From Cephalotus follicularis (lineage: Eukaryota > Streptophyta > Magnoliopsida > Oxalidales > Cephalotaceae): a stretch of 64,000 nucleotides of DNA. Shown one piece after another: positions 12,758 to 23,470 of this stretch. The stretch is from contig BDDD01000426.1 in NCBI GenBank assembly GCA_001972305.1, positions 31,953 through 95,952 of the forward strand, in the 5' to 3' direction. Numbering within the stretch: the stretch's first letter is position 1; the number at the start of each line of letters is the position of its first letter. The translations under genes were made by a program, and so were the position numbers. Below the pieces are notes generated by a model that made no database searches, was not told the DNA's origin, and saw nothing but the letters and a program-made list of their open reading frames with translations.

Positions 12758-14974
12758 ATGGAAAGGTCATGGATAGATGGAGACGAGAGCGCAAAAGAGA
12801 TGCTCCAGAGGGTTTTAAAGGATGGACCGCCCTTCTTCTTACTAGTTCCTCCTCTTCACAGGGTTCCCCTGCGCCTCGGCAATGTCATCGAGCTTGTGGG
12901 TCCCTCTCCTTCTGGCAAGACCCATATCTTGATGGAGGCTGCAATCACTTGCATCCTTCCTAGGGAGTATGGCGGGTTGGGCCATTTGGTCATTTTCATC
13001 GACTTGGACTGTCGTTTCGACATCTCACGCCTTTCCCACTTGCTCAACCATCGAATCCTACTACTCAATGCCAATGATGATCTTCACCAACTCTTTGTAT
13101 CATGCATGACTCGATTCTTGTATCTCCGTTGTTATGATTCTCTACAACTCATCTCCACCCTCAAGACATTGCATTATCGGCTCCAAAAGGAAAGGGAAAC
13201 ACATGGCGTTGGTGTTCGATTCCTTATCATTGACAACATTGGAGCTTTTCATTGGGTTGATCGGGCAGCAACACAGGCTCCACCACAGGGTAATTATAGG
13301 TAACTATTTCCTTTTAATTTTTTCCTGCTCTGGGTTGCTTCATGTTTCTTTTTCTTGTCATTCTTCATGTAAGGAAAATATAGATTTTGAGATGATTCTT
13401 AAATGAAAATTGGGGGAACTAGTCAAATAAATGAGTGAGAATGAAAATATCAATATTCCAAACAAATCTAGAATGCTTTGTATCCACAGTATGACAAATT
13501 TGATGTGCAAGAATGAATTTGTGTTTTCTTGACCTCTATATGAAGAATCTCACTTACACTTTCATTATTGTTACTGTGTAGGAAATGCCTTTCCCTCCAG
13601 AGTGTGTCAGAAGCTGTAGTTGAGGAGATTAAAAAGCTTTTGCTGGTGCATCCTATGCTCCTTATATCTACAAAAACAACCGTTTTAGGTGACAAATTTT
13701 CAACAAATGAGGCAAAATGGTGAGTCTGTAATTGCCCAATCACTTCTACTTTTCAGTCTTATTATATTGCTCTTTAAAATGGTGAGTCTTTGATTGCCCA
13801 ATCCCTTTGCCTTTTCAGTTTTATTATATTGCTCTTCCTATGTGAGGAAGTTTGAAACATCTTTTTGTGAAAGTGCGAAATTGGAAAATTCTCAACAAAA
13901 GTCAAGCAGATTCCTGATGCTTTTTTGAAATATGTAGCAAAATCAAGTTTTCTGGTTAACTTTTAATTTCATTTGTAAAATTGGATAACAGTTACTTTGT
14001 AGCATAATTTCTTTGGTATTTTCAAGGTTTTTCTGCTGCTATAGTCTGAAGGTTGCAGTAGTTTTTTCTGATAGGAATTTCGGAAAACGGTCTTCACTCG
14101 ATACCTCATATTCAAGAAACATATCAAGTAGTACGCGACAACCTTCATATCGTGAGTACATGCCTTCTGTTTGGCAGGTAATGTTCTATGATTAGTTTCT
14201 TACGGAAATACTCTTTTAATCATACTTCTTGCATGGAAAAAGTAATTTGTGTTTTAAACATTTGTAAATTGATTCTACCTGCTGAATACATTTTTTGGAG
14301 TGAGATTTGGGTCATTATACAAGTAAACAACTACTAGATCATGGTTTTATTACCAATTCTCTCGTATGACAATCAAACTTGAAAAGTCAACATCACAGAG
14401 AATTACTTATAATGTGTTCAATGCTATTGATGTTACGGCACCGTTGACGCTACCAGTCCTACATGATTACTCGATTAATTTTACACTTAGCACTGTTTGT
14501 TTAATTATTTTGATAGTCGTACATTATTTTACTGATCTCATCTTTGTATCTTCAATTATCTTCTTGTTTGTTGCAGTCCTTTGTTACACACAGGATAATT
14601 GTACGAGCTACAGGTTAAGAATGTTATATATATGCATACACTCATTGGAAATTATAATTGATATGTCTTGATTTTAAGAAAATAGCTTGTGACTTTCTTT
14701 TAATTACTAGAGATAATTGTATGTCATTATTGCTTTCCAGATAATTATTTCAAACTAAGCCAGCATCAAAATTTGTCAATCTATTCATCAGAATGGTTAC
14801 TGCCACCACTGAGTTTTTCAGACAAATTTGTAGTGAAAGATGTAAGAAAATGACTTTCTACCTTGCCAATGGTGAACAACATAATTTCAGAAGAACTCTA
14901 TAGTATTATTGGTAATCTTTAATATTGTCATTTGCAATTTCAACATGCAGGCTGGTGTCTTTATTGTTTCATGA
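12758..14974 (+). CDS. XRCC2: DNA repair protein XRCC2 (RAD51 paralogue), six exons
   Basis: XRCC2 is a RecA/RAD51-family ATPase that acts in the nucleus with RAD51B, RAD51C and RAD51D in homologous-recombination repair. I infer exons 12758-13299, 13582-13719, 14075-14177, 14577-14613, 14741-14841 and 14951-14974. All introns are GT-AG and in phase, giving 314 residues. Walker A is GPSPSGKT (residues 48-55). The LVIFIDLDCRFD strand is near residue 77-88 and Walker B is FLIIDNIGAFHW (155-166). Exon 2 gives a KKLLLVHPMLLIST-like segment, exon 3 YREYMPSVWQ, exon 4 SFVTHRIIVRAT and exon 5 EWLLPPLS, all as I recall from plant XRCC2. The start at MERSWIDGDESAK fits plant homologues. It is longer than human XRCC2 (280 residues). 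The gene looks intact. No transcript evidence is available here. Confidence 0.93.
13714..13838 (+). repeat. 62-bp tandem duplication spanning an XRCC2 splice donor
   Basis: AAAATGGTGAGTCT at 13714 recurs at 13776, and the following bases match closely for about 60 positions. The unit includes the last bases of exon 2 and its donor site. The first donor (cut after 13719) keeps the reading frame. Use of the second (cut after 13781) would add 62 bases with an immediate in-frame stop, TGA at 13721-13723. A pyrimidine-rich TTTTCAG also occurs in each copy. Confidence 0.85.
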
Positions 14975-15537
14975 ATTGTCCTCACTTGGTGGTGCCCCCA
15001 TGATGCCAGGTCTAGCTGCCTGCTTTCTATATACTTCATCGTATTCATGCTACTATTTCCATTTCCTCTGTTTTAGGTTATATTGATGTAAATTGAACTT
15101 TTTTTTTCATAGGTTGTTGCTTAATCTTCTCAACGCTCTGAATTATAGAGTGTTTTTAGTTAACTACAGTTCTTTTGGGGTAATTACATTTCCATTCTTA
15201 AAAATTTAGTTCAAGATTGAATTGATTTTTTTTTTTCTTGCTAGCTATATCAAGCCTATATTTTCCATTGATTTTGTGATCAATTTCACCTGTTGCCTTT
15301 GTCCGTAGAATTGATATGATGATTTACATGTATTTCACTTATTAATATAGGTAAAGGGACTCATAGAATTGTTATCATGCTAGTATTCTAGGTAATAAAT
15401 ATGGATGAATGCTAGTATTCTAGGTAATAAATATGGATGAATGTTTGGTAGCTAAATTAGAATTAATAGAATTTTTAGATTCAAATGAATTACAAAAGTT
15501 AAGTCATCTTTAAAGCTAAGATGTAGAAGATTTGGAC
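14975..15537. other. XRCC2 3' flank, no gene seen
   Basis: AT-rich sequence follows the stop codon. A possible polyadenylation signal AATAAA lies near 15393, close to a 32-bp tandem duplication. I see no reading frame with recognisable similarity. It extends to the start of gypsy element A. Confidence 0.5.
15377..15440 (+). repeat. 32-bp perfect tandem duplication
   Basis: Two head-to-tail copies of a 32-bp AT-rich unit starting ATGCTAGTATTCTAGG lie at 15377-15408 and 15409-15440. The copies are identical, so the duplication is recent. Confidence 0.9.
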
Positions 15538-16290
15538 ATGTGATGGTACCTTGCATCCATGTTGGCCATGGACACGAGGATTGCATGCCAAATAGTGGTG
15601 CAAGACATGAGGGTTGCATACCACGGGTAGTGCAAAGTCAGCTCACAGTGGTGCAAGACATGGTGCATGGCAAGCAGCATGCACAAGCTGCAAGAGCTTA
15701 GCAGCAAGCAAGGACATGGCAGGCAGTATGCACAAATAGGCAATATGCAGGCACAAGGATCAAATCGTGCTTGGCAGATGTCGGCTCGTGCTAGGCAGAC
15801 GTGGGTTTCAATGTGGGTTAATTATGTGTGTTGATATTTAACAGATGTGAGTGGCTGAAGGCGTAAGTATGTGCAAAGCACATGGAGGCAGTTATACCAC
15901 ACTATGAGGTGGTTACCAAGCATCATCTAAGCTTCAATTGGGTGGCTGGAGTATCAAGCAAGGATTATATGGGCTGAAACTATTTGCTAGCACAATGGGG
16001 AGTGTCCAACAAAGACTAGCAGTTGGGGAATGTCAATTGCATGGATATGTCCTAGCCATGCACCTGTTCATTATTCAATTATGTAGCCTATATATAAGCT
16101 TGTTTCTGGATCTCCATGGCATAAGGGGTGCTTTTGAAAAGAGACCGGTTATTCTTTTGTACTTGTTAATGTAAGTAATGAAAAGTTGGGGACCTTCCCT
16201 AAAAATTTCGTGTCTCCGTTTATACTATTGTTTTACATATTTTCTTGCAATTTTCACGTGTTGTGTGTGTTGTTTTGGGATGAATCTCTT
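15538..16290 (+). repeat. 5' LTR of gypsy element A
   Basis: This stretch matches, in reverse complement, the LTR of element B (19726-21178). A TATA-like TATATATAAGC is at about 16089-16099, followed by a conserved TCGTGTCTCC near 16209-16218. The left end lacks the TGTTACACCC start seen in copy B, so this LTR is truncated or eroded there. Confidence 0.7.
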
Positions 16291-16415
16291 CGGCAGTCAA
16301 TCATAAAACTTTCCACCGCAACAAACGGTGGATTCACGGAGACGGTGATGGATTTGGGTCGACTCATGGAAACCTTGAAGTCTACGGTAGAAGACCTTCA
16401 AGTGAATTAATTCTG

Positions 16416-17180
16416 GTGAAAAGGGCCATGCGTGGTCTAAGGGTTAGTGAAGATGCCCCATTGAAGGTAAAAATCCATGAACCAAAAGCCTTCTTTGGCA
16501 CACGGAGTGCCAAAGATCTTGAAAATTTTTTGTGGGACATGGAGCAGTATTTCAAGGCTGCACATATCTTAGAGACAGAGAAAGTGACAATCACTAGCAT
16601 GTCTTACCAGAGATGCCAAGCTCTGGTGGAGGGCACGTGTTGATGACGACATTGACTCGGGCCGTGATAAGATCGATTTGTGGGAAACCCTAAAGGTGGA
16701 GTTGAAAGATCAATTCCTTCCATGCAACACAGCGTGGTAGCAAGGAACCAGTTGAAGAAGTAGCGACAAACTAGAACTGTTAGGGATTAAATGAATAAAT
16801 TCAGTTCTTTGATGCAGGATATAAAGAACATGTTGGATGAAGGCAAACTTTTCAAATTTCTATCGGGTCTTCAGTCGTGGACACAAATGGAATTGCAGGA
16901 AAAAGGTGTAAAGGATTTGCTTTTCGCAATGGCTACAGGGTACAGTCTAGTTGATTATAAGTTGGGTAGGGCCCATGATGTTGATTCCTCTAACAAATCT
17001 AAACCCAACAAGGGCAAGGGTAAGAATAAGGAAAAGGGTAAGGCAGAAGGTAAAAAGAAAGAAAATGACAGTAAAACGAAGTACACGAAGTCAGAAAGGC
17101 AAAGTAGCAAGACAAAGTATACTTCTTGATGTTTTATATGTTACGGACCCCACCGTGCAAAGGATTGTACAAAGTGGGAG
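16416..17180 (+). pseudogene. Gag relic of gypsy element A
   Basis: The start has the retrotransposon gag pattern EPKAFF, DLENFLWDMEQYFKAA. A lysine-rich linker follows (about 16990-17100), then a zinc-knuckle-like stretch (CYG..RAKDC near 17138-17172). In the family this is the capsid and nucleocapsid part of the polyprotein. It is a broken copy. Confidence 0.75.
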
Positions 17181-17249
17181 AAACTAAGTGCTATAGTGAC
17201 TGAGGAGATGAAGGAATCTGAACATGACATAGAGTGCCCCAAGAGTCAA

Positions 17250-19725
17250 TCATCTGCAACTCTTGAGTACCATTCAGGAGGTAGCACAATCTGCACCATA
17301 CCCAGGTTTACTTTATGCCAAAGTTGTGCTTAATTTTGTGGAAATGAAACCAAGTGGCTTTTGTGGAAATGAAACCAGATGTTGTCGTTGAGATTACTGA
17401 TGAGGTGGCTTAGATATTGACAATATTTGTGGATGTGATGCGTAAGGAGCTGCCCAAGACACTTCCTCTCCGTCATGCTATTGACCACAAGTTTGATATA
17501 ATTCCTGGTTCCAATTCCCCAGCAGCTGCACCTTACAGGATGTCTCCTTTAGAGCTTGTTGAACTTCGAAAACAGTTGTTTGAGTTATTGGAAGCATGAT
17601 TTGTCCAGCCTTCCAAGGCTCCATATGGTGCACCGGTGTTGTTTCAAAAGAAGCAAAATGGATCTTTGTGTATGTGTGTGGACTATCGAGCATTGAACAA
17701 GGTGACAATCAAGAACAAATATCCTATTCCATTAGTGGCTGACCTATTCGATAGATTGTCCCGTGCTTGCTTGTTCACAAAGCTGGATCTTCGATCAAGG
17801 TATTGGCAAGTCAGAATTGTTGTAGGTGATGAGCAAAAGACTACATGCGTAACAAGGTGTGACTCATACGAGTTCCTTGCGAACTTGGTACTTTCTACAA
17901 TCTGATGAATGATGTCTTTTATGATTATATTGATCGGTTTGTGGTAGTCTATCTGGATGATATTGTGGTATACAGTGAGTCTTTAAAAGATCATTTGTTC
18001 CATATTAGGCTAGTGTTTTGTAGGTTAAGATAATGCCAGCAATATGTGAAGAAGGAGAAATGTGAATTTGCCTGTTTAGAAATTATGTTCTGTGGCCATG
18101 TTATTAGCAAAGATTATGTGCAGATGGATAGCACAAAAGTCCAGAACATTGTTGATTGGGCTGCTCCTACTAAAGTGTCAGAATTACGATCCTTTCTTGT
18201 GCTATCCAATTATTATCGAAAGTTTATTCGTGGGTTGAGTTACTCAAAGTTGCTATTTCTAGTGAACCTGTCCTACGACTACCTTGTTTTGATTTTCCAT
18301 TGAGGTGCATACAGATGTTTCAGATAAAGCTATTGGTGGTGTCTTAGTGCAGGAGGGTCATCATGTAGCCTTTGAAAGCAAGAAACTAAATGGGGCAGAG
18401 AAGCAATATTTGGCACATAAGAAGGAAATGACAGTAGTTTTTCATTGCCTTTATATTAGGCGAGTTTATATGTTGGGAACAAAGTTTGTTGTAATGACGG
18501 ACAATGTAGCCAACACTTTCTTCAAAACTGAGCAGAAATTGTCCCCTAAGCAAGCTAGATGGCAGGAGTTCTTGCAAGAGTATGATTTTGTGTGGCAACA
18601 TAGCATGGACAGTAAAATCAGGTTATGGATGCGTTGAGTCAAAAGAGTGTTTAAGAGATAGTGGCTACTATTACTATACATGAATTTGACTTTGTCAAAA
18701 AAATGAAAGTTGTGGCACTAAGTGATTGTGAATATCAAAAATTGCTACAACAGGTTAAGGAGGGGATAGTCCAGAGGTATTGTTCAGAGAACGACCTCCT
18801 CTATGCTATTGGTGGGACGTTACATGTTCCTACCAGTGGGGATTGAGACGCGTTGCCTAGAGAAACACATGATCCAGTGTGGACTGGACACCTGGGAAGG
18901 CAGCAGATGCTTGTACTCTTGAGCAAATCTTATTAGTGGCCGAAGATGGTAAGTGATGTAAAGGCATATGTGCAAACTTGTCTAGGTTTCCAACAAGACA
19001 AGACTGAATGGAAGAAGGCAGCAGGTTTGTTATAACCTCAACCCACTCCAGAGAAACCATGGGTGTCCCTTTCAATGGATCGGATTGCCTAAAAAAGTAA
19101 GTATGAGTTCTATTTTGGTTGTTATTGATCGTTTCTTTAAGTATGGTATTTGTGTGTCTGTACCACATGCTTGTACAACTAATCTTACAGTAGAATTATT
19201 CTACAAGTTTGTGGTAAAGTATTTCGGGTTGCCTAAAGACATAATCAGTGATAGAGATACTTGCTTCATTAGTCAGTTTTGGACTATGTTGTTCAATTTG
19301 ATTGGTTCGGACTTGAAATTTTTTACAGCCAATCATCCTCAAACAAATGGCCAAATGGAGTGTATGAATGCTTTGTTGGAGAAATATGTGAGGCATTATG
19401 TCACTTCAAGTCATAAAAATTGGATGAGTTTACTTGATAGTGTTCAAATTTGCTATAACTTGCATGAGTCTTCGGCTACATGAAAGAATCCTTTTGAGCT
19501 GGTGTATGGGCAACAACCACTAACGTCGCATGAAGTGGTGAAGCAAGGAGCATGAAGTACATTTCCTGCTGCTTACAAATTTGTTGGTTCTAAGCAAGAA
19601 ATGATGTAGGAAGTTTGAGACAGCTTGACTAAACCTCATAAAAGGATGAAGAAATATTCTGACAAAGGGCAAAGACCTTTGGAATTTTCTGTGGGCGACG
19701 AAGTTATGTTAAGATTGATTGTCAC
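17250..19725 (+). pseudogene. Pol relic of gypsy element A
   Basis: The order follows Ty3/gypsy pol. There is a protease remnant near 17250-17340 and reverse transcriptase at about 17410-18260 ([30 protein letters not shown] and a YLDDIVVY catalytic loop near 17950). RNase H follows at about 18305-18640 and integrase at about 18850-19480 (zinc-binding-like start, then a GLPKDIISDRD core). The end near 19625-19720 matches the KPHKRMKKY region that precedes the C-terminus in copy B. It has many breaks and is a fossil. Confidence 0.8.
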
Positions 19726-21178
19726 AGGACATTTTTTTAAGCCAACAAAGACTATCGAGTGATGGCACAAACAAATCAAGTTGGTCTCAGCCACACACAA
19801 CAGAAGTGAAAATTGGAAACAAATCTGTAAATCAATAGTGTAAAAGGAGACACTAAATTTTTAGGGAAAATCCCCAACCCTTAATTACTTTCATTTACAA
19901 GTACAAAATGATAACTACTCTATTTTCAAAAGCACCCCCTATGCCTTCAAGATCCAAAAACAAGCTTATATATAGGCTACATAATTGAATAATGAATTGG
20001 ACAGATGCATGGCTGCCTTCTAACAATGCAGTTAGCATACCCCAACAGTTAAGTTTTGTTAGAGACTCCCAAATTTTCCAGCAAATAGTTCCAGTCCATA
20101 GAATCCCTGTTTGATATTTCAGTCACCCAGTTGAAGCGTAGATCATGCTTGGTAACCACCTGATAATAAGGTATAACTGCCCTTATGTGTTCTACAAATG
20201 CTTAAGCTTTCAGCCACTCATCTGTTGCATATCACCACGCATAATTAACCCACACTAAAACCCACATTTTCCCAAAACGAGCCAACTTCTGCCAAGCACG
20301 AGGAAATGTGATCCATGTGCTTGCATTTTGCCTATTGTGTGCATGCTGCCTGACATGCGCTTTCTTGCTTGCCCTTTCTTGCTGTTGAGCTATTGCAGAT
20401 TGTGCATTTTGCTTGCCATGCACCATGTCTTACATCACTGTAAGATGACTTTGCACTACCGGTGCACACTGCTTATCAAACCAAGCCATCGAATCTTGAT
20501 TCAGTTTGTCATGCAACCCTCATGCCCATGGTCAACTTGGATGCAAGGTACCATCTCATAATGTCATCCCAGCCCATGTTCGCATATCAACACGCATAAT
20601 TAACCCACACTGAAACCCATATCTGCCTAGCATGAGCCAACATCTGCCAAGCACGAGCAAATGTGATACATGTGCCAACAAATAGTTCCGGCCCTTATAA
20701 TCCCTGCTTGATACTTCACCCACCCAACTGAAGCTTAGATCATGCTTGGTAACCTCCTGATAGTGGGGTATAACTGCCCCCATGTGCCCTGCACATGCTT
20801 AAGCCTTTAGCAACTAACATATGTTACATATCAACACGCATAATTAAAACACACCGAAACTCACATATGTCCAGCACGATCCAACTTCTACCAAGCACGA
20901 GCCAATGTGATCCATGTGCTTGCATTTTGCCCATGGTGTGCATGGTACCTGCCATGCACTTGCTTGTTGTTGAGCTCTTGCAGCTTGTGCATGTTGATTG
21001 CCATATACTATGTCTTGCACCACTATGAGATGACTTTGCACTACTTGTGCACATTGCCTATCAAACCAAGCCATCGAACCTTGATTCAGTTTGGCATGCA
21101 ACTCTCATTCCCATGTCCAACATGGATGCAAGGTACCATCACACGTTGTCATCCCGTGCTGCACTCATGGGTGTAACA
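19726..21178 (-). repeat. 3' LTR of element B, with internal duplications
   Basis: In the element's direction the LTR begins TGTTACACCC at 21178, right after a purine tract (TTATGGTGGGGGTGGAT). The LTR is longer than in copy A because segments are repeated. The TATCA(A/C)CACGCATAATTAA word occurs near 20228, 20585 and 20828, and the GCAAGGTACCATC word near 20544 and 21126. TATATATAGG is at about 19969-19978. The boundary toward element A (about 19726) is approximate. Confidence 0.65.
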
Positions 21179-21760
21179 ATCCACCCCCACCATAAGAACC
21201 CAATGTCCCCGTTGGTAGGGTCAGTAGGTACTGTGTCACTTGATTCTCAAGCTGTCATAAAGTTACATCCTTTTCCCTACTTGCCTCTAATTCTGGTAAC
21301 CCCTTCCATTTCACAAAATAAAAATGTCCTCCGATTCATCTTGTTTTGACCCTCAGTTCCATGGTTCAAAATACGATCACTATCCCTGACAAATTGTTTT
21401 TGAACAACAGATGGAGCACACTTTGCTTGTTTCCTTGAAGCATCAACCAGATCTTCGAAGGAAAGGTTTCAAAAAGCTTACATGGAGAATTGGATGCACT
21501 TTCAATCTATATGGCAGCTTAATCTATAAGCAACATTTCCCACATTCTTCATCATCTCAAACGGTCCATCGTATCTTGGAATCAACCCATGAAGCATTGT
21601 TTTGTTGTTGATATTCTTCCGAATATGTGGAGTCAATCTTAACATAACTTTGTCACCCACGGAAAATCCAAAGGTATTCGTCCTTTGTCGGCATATTTCT
21701 TCATCCTTCTATGAGCTTTAGCCAAGTTGTCTCTAGTGTCCTGCAGCATTTCTTGCTTAT
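21179..21760 (-). pseudogene. C-terminal pol piece of element B
   Basis: Read leftwards from the SIRE insertion, this piece gives RDNLAKAHRRMKKYADKGR and a following V.LR-like stretch, the usual sequence after the integrase core in gypsy pol. A possible chromodomain-like stretch lies near 21290-21400 (weak). It ends at the purine tract before the LTR. It is a broken copy. Confidence 0.6.
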
Positions 21761-22874
21761 TGTATAAAAACAATTCAAAAGCAATTACACAATTGCGGAA
21801 TTTAAAGAGTGCAAGGTTGAGAGAATTGCAAACAAATATATAGTGGTTCGGCAAACCGCCTACGTCCACTCCCCAAGGCCTCCCCTTGAGTATTTCACTA
21901 GTATGCCCCAATCGGGCTTGAAACTCCAACCGAGCTTCAACAACTTTCGCTTCAACCAAGCGATTACAAGTTTGCTCTCTCCAAGCTTGAAACTCCACCC
22001 GAGCTTCAATAGTTTTGCTCCAACCGAGCGATTGCAATCTTTGCTCCAACCGAGCTATACAAGAGACAACCTCTCTTTTTTACAAGTGATTGAATGTGTT
22101 TAGTGTTTTACAAATTCATAGAGAATTTGTTTACAATTAAGCTCAATACAAACAAAGCTCTAATGATATGAGTTACAAGAGTAAGTGCTTTGTAACGTGT
22201 AGAATTGCTTGATTTTTGATCTCTTTTGGTATTGAGAATGTTTTGTATGTAGTCTGAGTTGCTTTGAAAAAATTGATAACTTTTTCATTGTTGATCTGGA
22301 CAGTCGGCTGTTTTACCTAAATAGTCGGCTGTATCTCTGTTTCAGTCGGCTGGTGGAAGGAGAGATGATCTCCAAAAAGCTACTGGTCTAATTTGACAAT
22401 TGCTGACAGTCGGCTGGTGGGTCTGGACAGTCGGCTGTTTTATCTGATCAGTCGGTTGGTCCCCTGTTCTAATCAGCTGGTTGAAGGATAGATGGTTTTC
22501 AAAAAGCTACTAGACTAACTGCACAGTCGACTGGCAATTCTGGGCAGTCGGCTGTTTCACCTCGGTAGTCGGTTGGACCCCTGTTCCAGTCGGCTAGATG
22601 GAGTGCAATTCCAGTTGCTGGGATTTCCTGTATTTCCAGTCAGCTACTCAGCCTCAGACAGTCGGCTATTCAACTCGAACAGTCGGCTGTTCATCTTGGG
22701 CAGTTGGCTGTTTTGGCCTGTACATGAATTTTTGAGCTTTGCAACACTTTGGACATTAATTCAAGTATGTATATGAGTTTATAAGTTAGAAAAATATGCA
22801 TACATGTATTCCATGTTTGTTAATCATCGAAATATCAATCTTTAAAACATTTAAAGAGGTGGTAAAGGCCAACA
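21761..22874 (-). repeat. 3' LTR of the SIRE element
   Basis: This LTR is about 1.1 kb. It shares with 34918-35488 and 40965-41456 the wording around AACTTTCGCTTCAACCAAGC and the end GGTGGTA.AG.CCAACA. The stretch 22310-22710 holds about fifteen CAGTCGGCTG-like words. The 5' LTR lacks part of the sequence present here near 21775-21935. Confidence 0.88.
22310..22710. repeat. Cluster of CAGTCGGCTG near-palindromes in the SIRE LTR
   Basis: About fifteen copies of CAGTCGGCTG and variants (perfect palindrome form CAGTCGACTG) occur at irregular spacing of about 15-60 bp. They are often followed by TTTT or TGGA. The same cluster is present in the other SIRE LTR at 35348-35475 and 41008-41293. They do not form a regular tandem repeat. 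Confidence 0.85.
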
Positions 22875-23470
22875 ATCTCCCCATTTTTTATGATTGACAA
22901 AACATAACGGATTTTGCATAATTTTGACAAACTTATAACTTTTATCAACCAAAGTCCAATAATATTAACCAAACTCCAATAATATCAAGTATAACATTTT
23001 ATCAAAGTGTTTGAGCAACAAAATTCACATGGCACAAACAAACATGTGCATACTCAGACTCTCCCCCATTTTTGTGTCTCTCCCTACTCTCCCCATTGTT
23101 GTGATTAAATAACTTTCATATCTCTTCGAAATTCGTATAACTCTCCCCCTTTTTGTCAAACAACAAAAAGATAACTAAGCTCTCCCTTAACCAAACCATG
23201 TGTATCAAAGCTCCCCATTAACTCTTGCATACTCAATTTGTATATCAATGTAGAGATCAATAAAGGAAACATCAACACATATGTATGAAGGAAACATATA
23301 CGCAATGGCTATTTAGGCAAGCTAGGAATATGAAGAGAGAATTGAGCCAAATTATAAAACAAGTACAATTCATAATCAAACATTTCATAATCAAACATTC
23401 ATAATTAAACTACAAGTTCATTTCAAACTTAAAACTACAAGTTCATTTCAAAATAAAACTACAAGTTCGT

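Larger units (their letters stand above)
15538..19725 (+). mobile_element. Ty3/gypsy chromovirus-like element A (fossil)
   Basis: A decayed + strand gypsy element. It has a 5' LTR (about 15538-16290, with its start eroded), gag (16416-17180) and pol relics (17250-19725) that are colinear with reverse transcriptase, RNase H and integrase. No 3' LTR in the same direction follows; instead an inverted LTR of the same family begins at about 19726. The core wording resembles plant chromoviruses of the Reina/Galadriel kind (tentative). There are many breaks, and the protease part is short compared with copy B. Both outer borders are approximate. Confidence 0.75.

Noticed and set aside
12664-12963. 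A 99-residue frame overlapping the XRCC2 start
   Set aside because: The first 30 residues look protein-like, but the frame then runs through XRCC2 exon 1 out of frame. I do not recognise a family. It is kept only as a possible upstream frame.
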